A stretch of DNA of 30,062 nucleotides. Source: CAYTGR01 sp964437445. Lineage in GTDB: Bacteria > Chloroflexota > Anaerolineae > B4-G1 > SLSP01. Positions 9,477 through 16,412 of the stretch are shown piece after piece; within the stretch, counting starts at the first letter, position 1, and the number at the start of each line of letters is the position of its first letter. The stretch is from positions 1 to 30,062 of the forward strand of contig CAYTGR010000055.1 in assembly GCA_964437445.1 (NCBI GenBank), read 5' to 3'. A program made the position numbers and the translations under genes. The notes under the pieces are model-generated. The model saw only the letters and a program-made list of their open reading frames with translations, ran no database searches and was not told where the DNA came from.

Positions 9477-9549
9477 CTCCTCGGGTAGGACTCGAACCTA
9501 CAACCAACCGGTTAACAGCCGGCCGCTCTGCCTATTGAGCTACCGAGGA
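9477..9549 (-). tRNA. tRNA-Asn (anticodon GTT)
   Basis: The 73-nt minus-strand sequence folds as a canonical tRNA. The acceptor stem pairs TCCTCGG with CCGAGGA, the D arm carries AGCTCAATAGGCAGAGC, the anticodon arm is GCCGG-CTGTTAA-CCGGT with anticodon GTT, and the T arm carries GTAGGTTCGAGTCCTAC. The discriminator is G. CCA is not encoded; the next bases are CTC. Its own promoter lies upstream and a strong terminator downstream. Confidence 0.95.
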
Positions 9550-9561
9550 TCACCTGGGTTG

Positions 9562-9589
9562 ATTATACGCAGAATGCTTAAGTCGTCAA
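9562..9589 (-). promoter_or_regulatory. Promoter of tRNA-Asn
   Basis: On the minus strand, -35 TTGACG (9584-9589), a 16-bp spacer and a perfect -10 TATAAT (9562-9567), ending 12 bases before the mature tRNA 5' end at 9549. Confidence 0.8.
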
Positions 9590-9608
9590 GTAAGGGGTTG
9601 CTGGCGTT

Positions 9609-10010
9609 TTATCTCCCCACCAGGGCCTGTTTCTCCGCCACGCGCGCCATGAAACGGTCCCAGGTGATGATGAACCGCTCGTGCTCACCCTCCCCGATCT
9701 TTTCCTGTTCGTCCCATGCCTCCACCCGGAAACGCAGGCGGCGGCCGTCCACGGCCAGCAGCTCCGCCCGCGCCCGGACCGTCATGCCTACCGGGGTGGC
9801 CGCCAGGTGCCGGACGTTGACCACGGTGCCGACGGTGCTTTGCCCCGCCGCCAGGTAGGGCTCTACCAGCGCCTTAGCGGCATTTTCCAAGAGCGCCACC
9901 AGATGCGGTGTGCTGAAAACGGGCACTAACCCGCTGCCGTAACGGGCCGCGGTGTGCTCATCGGTCACGACCAATGTAGTTTCACTGACCAACCCCGGTT
10001 CAAGCGACAT
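9609..10010 (-). CDS. FlK-like hotdog-fold thioesterase
   Basis: A 133-residue protein starting MSLEPGLVSETTLVVTDEHT, with ATG at 10008-10010 behind GGGGAGG at 8-nt spacing. It resembles the fluoroacetyl-CoA thioesterase (FlK) group of hotdog enzymes: VFSTPHLVALLENAA supplies the Thr (T34) and Glu (E42), and VVNVRHLAATPVG supplies the His (H68), matching the Thr/Glu/His active-site set known from FlK. The C-terminal strand GEGEHERFII is also typical. Most members probably hydrolyse small acyl-CoAs; resistance to fluoroacetate should not be assumed. It follows the membrane glycosyltransferase gene with a 41-nt gap on the same strand, so the two could be cotranscribed. Confidence 0.75.
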   Translation of the reverse strand: MSLEPGLVSETTLVVTDEHTAARYGSGLVPVFSTPHLVALLENAAKALVEPYLAAGQSTVGTVVNVRHLAATPVGMTVRARAELLAVDGRRLRFRVEAWDEQEKIGEGEHERFIITWDRFMARVAEKQALVGR

Positions 10011-10051
10011 GGATGTTTCCTCCCCAGATATTTTTACACTCTTATGGTGTG

Positions 10052-11518
10052 TTATGCCAACAGTGGCACGATAAAACCAAACAGGCAGTACAGATCCAGC
10101 GCCGCCAGGCCGGCAAGGAGTGCCGCGCCGGCCCAGGGTTTGAAGCGGGCCGGGAGCAGGGCGATGCCCGCCAACACAAAGGCCGTGGCCCCGGAGATGA
10201 GGACGAACCAGGTCGGCAGCCACTGGGTCATCGCCAAAATCGCGGTAAAGAAAAAGAGGATGATGATCAGCAGCCGGGCGTTTTCCCGTTCGGAGAGGTG
10301 GCTCAGCCCAATGGCCCCGGCTAACACCAGGGCCGGCAGGGCCGGGAAAAGATAGCGCCCCTGGTGCTGGACAAAGGTAACGTTGTAATAAAGGTATTGG
10401 GCCAATACGATCACCGCCAGCCCCCCCAGGAAGAGCAGGGCGTGACGTTCCCGGGGCGTCAGGCCACGCCGCAGCGCCGTGACCAGTGCCCGCAGCCCCC
10501 CCCAGATCATGATCGTGGTCAGCCAGCCGAACACCCAATACAGGCGTTGATCCAGTACCACCCCCATCCAGCCGAACTGCCCCCAGAAGGAGCGGAAGGT
10601 GGTCTGGAAAAAGCGCCGTCCAGTCTCACGCCAACCGTACTGCGCCAGCCAGTCAGCGGTGCGGGGCTGCCCCACGACCACGGCGTTATGGCGCAACAAC
10701 CCCATCACGTCGGGCCAGCCATAGACAGCCAGGTCGCGCCCCCACCAGAGCGCGCCTAAGAGCAACGCCGGGCCGAAAAGCAGCGCGGCCTCGCGCGCCG
10801 CCCAACCGGGCGAGCGCCGTTCGCTGCGCCACCGCAGTCCTATCGCCAGGGCCGCCAGGGCTAAGGCTCCGTAGGCGGTCAGCTTGGTCAACAATAACGC
10901 ACCCAACAGCAGGCCACAGACGAGGGGCGACGGCCCGCCAGGCTTCGCCCGGTCAGCGACGGCAGGCGGCAGGCCCGCATTGAGGTAGCGCAGCAGCAAC
11001 CACAACCAGGTGAACAACAACGCCTCCGTGAGCGCATCGTTGTTCACGCCGGCCAGCATCGCCACATGCTGCGGCAGAAAAGCCGCCAGCCCCCCCGCCA
11101 GCCAGGCCAGCCCCGGCCGCTCCGGCGCGACCTCCCGCACGAGCGCCAGCAAGGCCACCAGGCCGATCGCGCCCAGCAACACCGAGAAGAGCCGCAACGG
11201 CAGCAGCGCCCCGTGGCCCAGCCAGAAGACCGGCACCGCCAACAGGTAGTAGAGCGGTGGTTGGTGATCTTCGTACTCCAGCGCTGCTACCGAAAGCTCC
11301 GGTGGGAAGTGCTGCGCGGTCAGCCGCCCCAGGTAAACCTGGTCGTAATCGCCCATTTGGAGCACCGGCCAGCCCTCTCCCTGCGCCAGGGCGCGGACGT
11401 AGTTGTAGTGCGCCGGCTCATCCGGCACCTGCCAGGGCGGTGTATAAACGGCGTAAAGCGTCCCGATCAACAAGTAAGCCGCCAAAATGGCGCCCGCCGG
11501 CCAGTTTTTTTTCAGCAC
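10052..11518 (-). CDS. Multi-pass membrane protein, GT-C/DUF2142-like glycosyltransferase
   Basis: I place the start at GTG 11516-11518 (VLKKNWPAGAILAAY), close behind GAGGAGG. The open frame extends further, but that stretch is the intergenic repeat at 11536-11650 and should not be coding. The 488-residue product has roughly 11-12 hydrophobic segments. The first periplasmic loop contains YTPPWQVPDEPAHYNYVRAL, with the acidic DE pair expected of GT-C lipid-linked sugar transferases, followed by YEDHQPPLYYLLAVP. This arrangement is common in uncharacterised Chloroflexota membrane proteins. Sugar donor and acceptor cannot be read from the sequence. Neighbours give no glycan cluster. Confidence 0.7.
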   Translation of the reverse strand: MLKKNWPAGAILAAYLLIGTLYAVYTPPWQVPDEPAHYNYVRALAQGEGWPVLQMGDYDQVYLGRLTAQHFPPELSVAALEYEDHQPPLYYLLAVPVFWLGHGALLPLRLFSVLLGAIGLVALLALVREVAPERPGLAWLAGGLAAFLPQHVAMLAGVNNDALTEALLFTWLWLLLRYLNAGLPPAVADRAKPGGPSPLVCGLLLGALLLTKLTAYGALALAALAIGLRWRSERRSPGWAAREAALLFGPALLLGALWWGRDLAVYGWPDVMGLLRHNAVVVGQPRTADWLAQYGWRETGRRFFQTTFRSFWGQFGWMGVVLDQRLYWVFGWLTTIMIWGGLRALVTALRRGLTPRERHALLFLGGLAVIVLAQYLYYNVTFVQHQGRYLFPALPALVLAGAIGLSHLSERENARLLIIILFFFTAILAMTQWLPTWFVLISGATAFVLAGIALLPARFKPWAGAALLAGLAALDLYCLFGFIVPLLA

Positions 11519-11535
11519 TCTTCCTCCTCTGGAAT

Positions 11536-11650
11536 CAGTTAAGGAGTGAGCCGAGAGCGGTGAGCAGGAAACAGGAACTTCCCTACTGCTCTCTGCTACT
11601 GCTCTCTGCTCACATTTGCATCCCCCACTGGTGAACGCCAGGACATGGGC
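11536..11650. repeat. Intergenic repeat element, copy 1 with hairpin motif A
   Basis: Between the membrane glycosyltransferase and the M50 gene. It begins CAGTTAAGGAGTGAGC (11536) and continues through GAGCAGGAAACAGGAAC to CTGCTCTCTGCTCAC (about 11613). Its interior recurs in inverted orientation at 12631-12695, while the CAGTTAAGGAGTGAGC start recurs in direct orientation. It is followed by a hairpin motif (11619-11650) built on CACTGGTGAACGCCAG, also found at 12577 and 12701. I read it as a non-coding dispersed element. Confidence 0.7.
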
Positions 11651-11653
11651 CAT

Positions 11654-12424
11654 TCACCCGTAATCAATCCGCACACCACGCAACCAGGCCAGGCCCTTTT
11701 CCAGCAGGAAGATCAGGGCGAAGAAGGGCAAATCCACCAGGAGGGTGCTGGCCCCCAGCAAAACAATCCAACGCAAAGAATTGGTGAGCAACGCCGCCAG
11801 GCCGCCTAACAGGGCGTCCCGGCCCCCGATCAGCAGGATGAAGCCACCGAGGGCCGCCAAAAGCAGCCCCACTAAGGGCCAGGCGTGAGTGTCGGAGCGG
11901 CTGGGGAGCATGGTGTTGCTCACGGCAAAAACGAGGTAGGCCCAGAGCCAGGCATCCGGCGCGCGCAGGGCGGCGCGCAACCCGGCTAAGGCCTGGAGCC
12001 ATTCCCCGGCCGCGAGCGCGGCCACGACCTCCGGCGTCCCAAACACGAGGGAGCCCAGGATTGCCACCACGGTCCCACCGATCACCAGCGGGGCGCCCCC
12101 GATCAGGCTGGCGCGCAGGAAGTCGGTGGATTGCACCGGCACGAAGCCCAACTGGATGCGCTTGCCAACCCGGCGGGGGAAGATGGAAATCCGCCCAATC
12201 TTGACTCCCAGCAGGGTGGCGATCAAGGCATGGCTCAATTCGTGCAGCGCGACGCCAGGAAAGAGGATGAGCGCGTAGAGCCAAAGGGCGACCTCGGCGT
12301 CGTTCATGATCAGGAAAAGCACCCCCTGAAGGTGACGGTGAAGCCAGCCGTCAGCCAGGAGCAACAACCCCAGGACGGCCGCGAGCTCTAAAACCATCAC
12401 GACGACTGAAGCCACGTTTTCCAT
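11654..12424 (-). CDS. M50-like membrane metalloprotease
   Basis: A 256-residue hydrophobic protein starting MENVASVVVMVLELAAVLGL. A transmembrane segment carries the zinc motif HELSH (H61, E62, H65) in GVALHELSHALIATLLGV. A later SNTMLPSRSD (N170, D178) provides a plausible third ligand, as in the N/LDG-type motif of site-2 proteases. About six membrane segments are visible. It lacks a PDZ domain, so it is a minimal variant, and its substrate is unknown. No ribosome-binding site precedes the ATG (12422-12424); a promoter whose predicted start falls on the ATG suggests leaderless translation. Repeat elements flank it on both sides. Confidence 0.7.
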   Translation of the reverse strand: MENVASVVVMVLELAAVLGLLLLADGWLHRHLQGVLFLIMNDAEVALWLYALILFPGVALHELSHALIATLLGVKIGRISIFPRRVGKRIQLGFVPVQSTDFLRASLIGGAPLVIGGTVVAILGSLVFGTPEVVAALAAGEWLQALAGLRAALRAPDAWLWAYLVFAVSNTMLPSRSDTHAWPLVGLLLAALGGFILLIGGRDALLGGLAALLTNSLRWIVLLGASTLLVDLPFFALIFLLEKGLAWLRGVRIDYG

Positions 12425-12431
12425 AACAAAA

Positions 12432-12460
12432 ATATGAGCTAAGCAAGACTAATCCGTCAA
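12432..12460 (-). promoter_or_regulatory. Promoter of the M50 gene, likely leaderless transcript
   Basis: On the minus strand, -35 TTGACG (12455-12460), 17-bp spacing, and a weak -10 TCATAT (12432-12437). Predicted start is near 12425, next to the ATG at 12424, which would explain the missing Shine-Dalgarno site. Confidence 0.4.
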
Positions 12461-12514
12461 CGATGAATTGCCGACCAGGCTCGTGAGTGCCGCTCCTTTG
12501 AAAATAGCGCTTTG

Positions 12515-12568
12515 CTTGTAGTCAGGCGCTTTAGCGCCGTCCAACGCGCTGAAGCGCGTTACTACGAG
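12515..12568. repeat. Double-hairpin intergenic element
   Basis: Outer arms CTTGTAGT (12515-12522) and ACTACGAG (12561-12568) pair with one wobble. They enclose two perfect hairpins: GGCGCT-TT-AGCGCC (12525-12538) and AACGCGCT-GA-AGCGCGTT (12543-12560). The result is a three-way-junction shape. It sits in the 413-nt interval between the M50 gene and scpA. Such short palindromic elements are often dispersed in bacterial genomes; whether this one is cannot be tested inside the window. Confidence 0.7.
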
Positions 12569-12576
12569 CCAATTTT

Positions 12577-12737
12577 CATCCCACGGCTGGTGAACGCCAG
12601 TTCATGGGGAATTCCTCTGAAAATAGAAACCAGTTAAGGAGTGAGCAGAGAGCAGTAGGGAAGTTCCTGTTTCCTGCTCACCGCTCACGGCTCACATCTT
12701 CATCCCCCGGCTGGTAAACGCCAGTCCGTGGGGAATT
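12577..12737. repeat. Hairpin motifs B and C flanking intergenic repeat copy 2
   Basis: Motif B (12577-12615) and motif C (12701-12737) share CATCCC, then CGGCTGGTRAACGCCAGT, then GTGGGGAATTC-like ends. Each can fold through CTGG/CCAG and CCCA/TGGG-type pairing. Between them (12631-12695) lies repeat copy 2, starting CAGTTAAGGAGTGAGC like copy 1 and then matching the reverse complement of copy 1's interior. The three parts recur as a set near 11536-11650, so they behave as one composite element. Confidence 0.7.
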
Positions 12738-12801
12738 CTCTGGATCGCTCCTGTTGTACCACAAAAGGCCCAAAAACGCCAGAGGCCCCGGCGCGGGCCG
12801 G

Positions 12802-12829
12802 TTGCCATTTTGGGCATTTCGGTTATCCT
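12802..12829 (+). promoter_or_regulatory. Candidate promoter of scpA
   Basis: TTGCCA (12802-12807), a 16-bp spacer and TATCCT (12824-12829). The predicted start falls within a base or two of the ATG at 12838, so this gene too may be leaderless; no Shine-Dalgarno site is visible. Confidence 0.35.
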
Positions 12830-12837
12830 TGCTCCCG

Positions 12838-13638
12838 ATGGGATACGAAGTCCATACCCCAATCTATGAGGGACCGCTGGAGCTGCTGCTGCGCCTGATT
12901 GAGAAGGAGGAGCTGGACATCACGCAGGTAGCGCTGGCTCAGGTGACCGATGAATTTCTGGCGCATTTGGAGGCGCTGCGGGGTCACGTGGAGCTGGACG
13001 TGGTGGCCGAGTTCATGGTGGTGGCGGCACGGCTGTTGTGGATCAAATCGCGCGTGCTGTTACCCCGCCCCCCGCAGGCCGTCGCTGAGAGCGCAGAAGA
13101 GGGGGACGAGGGGGATCAGCTGGTCCAGCAGCTGCGCACTTACCGCCAGTTCAAGGAGGCCGCGCAGACGCTGCGCCAGCGCGATACGGCGGGACTGCAT
13201 TCTTACGTCCAGGTGGGCCCGCCGCCCCGCCCACAGCGGCTGACGCTGGACCTCACCGGGCTGACGCTGGCGCAGCTGCGCACGACGGCGGAAGCGCTCC
13301 TCTATCCCGGTGAATTGCCCCAACCCCAGGCAGCGGTCCAACGGCTCCGTTACTCTATTGTGACGCAAATTCGCCTGGTCCGGGAACGGCTACTGCGTCA
13401 GGCCCAGGTCATGTTCCACTTGTTGTTAAGCCAGGCTCCCACGCGGCTGGAAAAGGTGGTGACCCTCCAGGCGGTGCTGGAGTTGATCAAGCAGCAGGCG
13501 GTGGCGGCCAGGCAGGAGCGTCTGTTTGGGGAGATTCTGATTGCGCCGCTGGTAGCGCCGGAAACCATCGCTGACCCCAGCGCCCCGCCGCCAGCAGCGC
13601 CAGCCCTGCCCCCAGCGCATCAATCAGCCAATCCGTGA
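12838..13638 (+). CDS. scpA: Segregation and condensation protein A
   Basis: A 266-residue kleisin subunit of the bacterial SMC-ScpAB condensin. The start at 12838 gives MGYEVHTPIYEGPLELLLRL, where Y-x-V-x-x-P-x-Y/F-E-G-P-L-x-L-L-L is the hallmark ScpA N-terminus that contacts SMC. The helix IEKEELDITQVALAQVTDEF and the segment AEFMVVAARLLWIKSRVLLP are also typical. The C-terminal winged helix (FLQAVLELIKQQ-type; here VVTLQAVLELIKQQAVAARQ then RLFGEI) ends near residue 240. A Pro/Ala-rich tail (about 25 residues) follows and overlaps the convergent VanZ-like gene. Upstream in-frame sequence extends the open frame but has no family similarity. No scpB follows, unlike the common scpA-scpB arrangement. 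Confidence 0.9.
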   Translation: MGYEVHTPIYEGPLELLLRLIEKEELDITQVALAQVTDEFLAHLEALRGHVELDVVAEFMVVAARLLWIKSRVLLPRPPQAVAESAEEGDEGDQLVQQLRTYRQFKEAAQTLRQRDTAGLHSYVQVGPPPRPQRLTLDLTGLTLAQLRTTAEALLYPGELPQPQAAVQRLRYSIVTQIRLVRERLLRQAQVMFHLLLSQAPTRLEKVVTLQAVLELIKQQAVAARQERLFGEILIAPLVAPETIADPSAPPPAAPALPPAHQSANP

Positions 13639-13996
13639 CCCGCGCGTGCCGCCCCGGCACGCCGGCCTGATGCCACTCATCGGTGGCGGCGTAGAGCAGG
13701 GCCAGCCCCCAGGCCAGCCAGAAGGCCGTGCGCCGCCAGCGCTCCGGCGTGACCGAAGCCGCGGCCCGCCGGGGCCGGCCGGCGCACAGGAGGGCGCGCC
13801 CATAGAGCAGCGCCAGCACCGCGTAAGCTGTGGCGTGCCCGCTCTTTTTGAGCAGCAGGTCCTGCCACGGGGTGGAAAAGCCCGGCAAGGTGGGTTGGGC
13901 CGAGAGCACAAAGATGAGGCCCATCCAGAGCAGCGCCGGGCCGCCATAACGTAACCAGGCCAACGATTGACGGTAGTTCAAGGCCGGCGCTGCCAA
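13487..13996 (-). CDS. VanZ-like membrane protein
   Basis: A 169-residue protein with about four membrane segments and the VanZ-family signatures WMGLIFVLSAQPTLPG, KKSGHATAYAVLALLYGRAL and YAATDEWHQAGVPGRHARVT followed by DWLIDALGAGLAL. VanZ in enterococci contributes to teicoplanin resistance, but most homologues are of unknown function. Starts are uncertain: TTG at 13994-13996, or TTG at 13979-13981, which overlaps the TGA of the preceding methyltransferase gene and would suggest translational coupling. Neither has a good ribosome-binding site. The last 50 or so codons overlap the 3' end of scpA in convergent orientation by 152 nt. Confidence 0.75.
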   Translation of the reverse strand: MAAPALNYRQSLAWLRYGGPALLWMGLIFVLSAQPTLPGFSTPWQDLLLKKSGHATAYAVLALLYGRALLCAGRPRRAAASVTPERWRRTAFWLAWGLALLYAATDEWHQAGVPGRHARVTDWLIDALGAGLALLAAGRWGQRWFPALPAAQSESPQTDAPAWPPPPAA

Positions 13997-14769
13997 TATT
14001 TGCGCTTCGGGCCATCGCCGGGTTCCTCAAAACGGGACCAGGCAAAACCGTGCGCAACCAGGAATTGATGCACGGCGTTATCTTGATCGTTGTTCCCCGG
14101 ACAGAGGATGACCCACCCGCCCGGTTTTGTGACGCGGGACAGTTCCCGGTACTCGTCCTCCAGGAATTCACCGAAGACGTGTCCCCCCATCGTCACGTCG
14201 GCCAGGGCGTCCGGCAGGGGGATCTCCGTGATCAGCCCATCCACCGTGTAGAGGTTCCGCAGCCCGCGCGCCCGCGCTTTTTCTTTCATGTACCGCCGCA
14301 AGTTCTCCACCGGCTCCACCGCATAGACCGCGGCGGCCACCGGGGCCGCCACGAATGCCAGCCGCCCGGTCCCCGCCCCTACGTCAATGACCAGCTGACC
14401 GGCGAAATCTACCAACGCCGTCAGTTCGGCAGAATCCCAACCCAGGAAGGGCCGGGCATCGTAGTTCGCCGGGTCCACCACATAGACCAGCCAATCGTTG
14501 AGTGCCTGCAAGACCATGACCTCGGCCTGGCGCACGGTGGCCGGGTCCGCCGGTTGCTCCGGCGCCTGGGCCAGCAGTTCATCCAACCAGTCATTCAGGG
14601 CAGGGCATTTATGGCGCAGATACCATGCCACGGCCGGGTTGGCCCGCAACGCCAGGGCCAGGGCCGGCCGGGGAACGTTGCTCCCAGGGAGCCAGCTGAG
14701 CTGGACGCGCTCCAGCAACAGAAGCGCGTTGAACGAAAGGTCCGTCACAGGCAGCCAGTTCAGGGTCAT
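13978..14769 (-). CDS. Class I SAM-dependent methyltransferase
   Basis: A 263-residue protein starting MTLNWLPVTDLSFNALLLLE. The ATG (14767-14769) overlaps the TGA of the oxidoreductase gene as ATGA, so the two are probably translationally coupled. Motif I is VIDVGAGTGRLAF (about 127-139), followed by the acidic end of strand 2 in VYAVEPVENLRR, a DGLITEIPLPDALADVTMGG motif, and the post-motif LSRVTKPGGWVILCPG. These are the standard landmarks of a Rossmann-fold methyltransferase. The N-terminal 100 residues are helical and family-specific. Substrate unknown; coupling to the oxidoreductase may only reflect operon packing. Confidence 0.8.
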   Translation of the reverse strand: MTLNWLPVTDLSFNALLLLERVQLSWLPGSNVPRPALALALRANPAVAWYLRHKCPALNDWLDELLAQAPEQPADPATVRQAEVMVLQALNDWLVYVVDPANYDARPFLGWDSAELTALVDFAGQLVIDVGAGTGRLAFVAAPVAAAVYAVEPVENLRRYMKEKARARGLRNLYTVDGLITEIPLPDALADVTMGGHVFGEFLEDEYRELSRVTKPGGWVILCPGNNDQDNAVHQFLVAHGFAWSRFEEPGDGPKRKYWQRRP

Positions 14770-16070
14770 ACTGCCGCCAGGGCCGCTTCTACTACCCGCC
14801 GATTTTCGGCCGCATGGGCCGGGGCGAAGGCCGCCGCCGCCGCTAAGAGCACCTCGCGCGGCAAAAACCCCAGCCGTTGGAGCCCCATCGCGACCAGTCC
14901 CAGAGCCTCGCTGTCGCGCGGAATCCGGCCTAAGGTTTGGGGATCCAGGATCACCCGGCGGGCAGGACTTGCCACGCCGGCAAACTCCGGCGTGACGAAA
15001 AGCCAGGCTTGAGGGTCCAGCGCGGCCAGGTAGGGCGCGACTTTTTTGTAGCCATCCGGCGTAAAAATGAAGAGCGCGTCGGGCCGGTCCACGCCGGTGT
15101 AGTGGATTTCCTCCGGCGCGAGGACCAGTTCGCTGAGGCTGTGGCCGGAGCGGACGGTGACCGGGTAATCGTCGCGCTGGGTGGCCCACAATCCCGCCAT
15201 GGTCGCGGCGACGCCGAGGTAGCGCCCGGCCGTGCGGACTTTGCCGCCCGCCGAGCCGGCGAGGATGAGGGAGAAGCGCCGTGTCAGGGTGGCCGGCGCG
15301 ACCACCGGGAACGGCTGCGGCCGGCCGGCCGGCGCGCCCAGGTGTACCGCGCCCGCCTGGCGCAGCGCGGCGGCATACTCCGGCCGGGCCTTTTCCACCA
15401 GCAGGCCGGCCGGCAACTCCAACGCGGCCATCGTTTCGCGCAGCCCCTTGGGGCTGAAGCGGTTGCTCGCCGCGAAGTAGGCCACACAGAGTTCCCAGAT
15501 ATCCAGCAAGGCGAAGCCCTCGTGCCCGAGCGCGGCCTCTATCCGCTCGTCCAGGTCCTTGTCGTAGGCGGTGCCGCGCCAGACGTAGGTCGCGCCGTTG
15601 GCGGCGACCGTCTGCGCGATGTCTAACGGGTGCTCCAGGTTGCCCCCGGGCGTGGTGGTGGTGATCCGCTCCGGCGGGGTGGTGACGCTGTGCTCGCCGC
15701 CGGTCATCCCAAAGTTGAGGTTGTTGAAGACCAGCGTGGTGATCCCGATATTGCGCCGGGCGGCGTTGAGCAGGTGGGCGCCGCCGATGCCGCAGCCGCC
15801 GTCGCCGATCAGCACGATCACGTGCAGGTCGGGCCGGGCCAGTTTGATGCCGCTGGCATAGGTGAGGCTCCGCCCGTGCAGCCCATGAAAGGCGCTGGTG
15901 ATGAAATAGGCGTCCGACAATCCCACGCAGCCGATGTCGGTGACGAGCACCACCTGCGCCGGGTCCCATTGCCGGCGCACCAGCGCCCGGTTGAGCGCCT
16001 CCAACACCAGCCCGTGGCTACAGCCGGGGCAAAAAGGGTAGGCCTGAGCAGTGCGATAGGTCTCTGGCAT
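14766..16070 (-). CDS. 2-oxoacid:ferredoxin oxidoreductase, beta-gamma fusion
   Basis: A 434-residue protein with ATG at 16068-16070 right after GAGGAG. The N-terminal about 240 residues are a thiamine-diphosphate beta subunit: CPGC (C14, C17), DIGCVG (C48) and ELCVAYF (C195) are the four cluster cysteines. The TPP motif runs from GDGGCGIGGAHLLNAARRNI (GDG at 89-91) to FNNLNFGMTGGEHSVTTPP. The C-terminal part from about residue 265 (RRFSLILAGSAGGKVRTAGRY, later DALFIFTPDGYKK and WLFVTPEFA) is a gamma-subunit domain. The enzyme class oxidatively decarboxylates 2-oxoacids to acyl-CoA using ferredoxin. The alpha subunit and a ferredoxin subunit would be needed but are absent from the window; the CRISPR leader occupies the upstream side. 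A pyruvate or branched-chain substrate cannot be distinguished from sequence alone. Confidence 0.8.
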   Translation of the reverse strand: MPETYRTAQAYPFCPGCSHGLVLEALNRALVRRQWDPAQVVLVTDIGCVGLSDAYFITSAFHGLHGRSLTYASGIKLARPDLHVIVLIGDGGCGIGGAHLLNAARRNIGITTLVFNNLNFGMTGGEHSVTTPPERITTTTPGGNLEHPLDIAQTVAANGATYVWRGTAYDKDLDERIEAALGHEGFALLDIWELCVAYFAASNRFSPKGLRETMAALELPAGLLVEKARPEYAAALRQAGAVHLGAPAGRPQPFPVVAPATLTRRFSLILAGSAGGKVRTAGRYLGVAATMAGLWATQRDDYPVTVRSGHSLSELVLAPEEIHYTGVDRPDALFIFTPDGYKKVAPYLAALDPQAWLFVTPEFAGVASPARRVILDPQTLGRIPRDSEALGLVAMGLQRLGFLPREVLLAAAAAFAPAHAAENRRVVEAALAAV

Positions 16071-16106
16071 AATCTCCTCGTCTCTGCGGATGGGTTTGGT
16101 GCTGGC

Positions 16107-16134
16107 ATTATAAACGGCCCGGGGAAACGGTCAA
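16107..16134 (-). promoter_or_regulatory. Promoter of the oxidoreductase-methyltransferase operon
   Basis: Minus-strand -35 TTGACC (16129-16134), 16-bp spacer, perfect -10 TATAAT (16107-16112). Expected start near 16100, about 30 bases before the ATG at 16070. A gene start of its own here suggests no alpha-subunit gene precedes it in the operon. Confidence 0.75.
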
Positions 16135-16412
16135 CTCACCGCCGGGCGCCGGTCCCCCTGGGGGGAGAGGCCGGCCGGGGCGGCGCGCAATTTGCGCAAA
16201 ATTTAGAGGGGAGTACAATAGGGACAACAAGCGCATGTCTCAAAAAAAGGAGTCACCTTAGAGGGGGTTCCAAGGAGTCATACGCTGAGGTGGCGGCGGT
16301 GGGGCGTTCCACCGGTTTTCCGGGCGCTCCATCGGGTGAAAAGGGGGGAAGTCTGCTGCTTTCAAGGGTGGCGCGCAGTTCCAGGGGGGAAAAACCCGCC
16401 AGGGCGCGGACA
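16135..16412 (+). promoter_or_regulatory. CRISPR leader with candidate promoter, palindrome and direct repeats
   Basis: This 278-nt region lies between the divergent oxidoreductase promoter and the first repeat. On the plus strand, -35 TTGCGC (16192-16197), a 16-bp spacer and -10 TACAAT (16214-16219) form a plausible array promoter. A perfect palindrome GCGCAA-T-TTGCGC (16185-16197) covers the -35. AAGGAGTCA occurs twice 25 bp apart (16247-16255, 16272-16280), each followed by a related C/T-rich and GAGG stretch. Leader assignment rests on repeat polarity (ATTAAGAC handle at the 3' end) and on this being the only visible array boundary. Confidence 0.6.

Noticed and set aside
11519..11653. N-terminal extension of the membrane glycosyltransferase to an ATG at 11653
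   Set aside because: The extension translates an intergenic repeat element; a GTG with a ribosome-binding site at 11518 precedes the first membrane segment.
13978..15969. A 663-residue minus-strand frame covering the methyltransferase and most of the oxidoreductase
   Set aside because: The N-terminal two thirds are a shadow in Arg/Gly-rich out-of-frame sequence; the real methyltransferase starts at 14769 by ATGA overlap.
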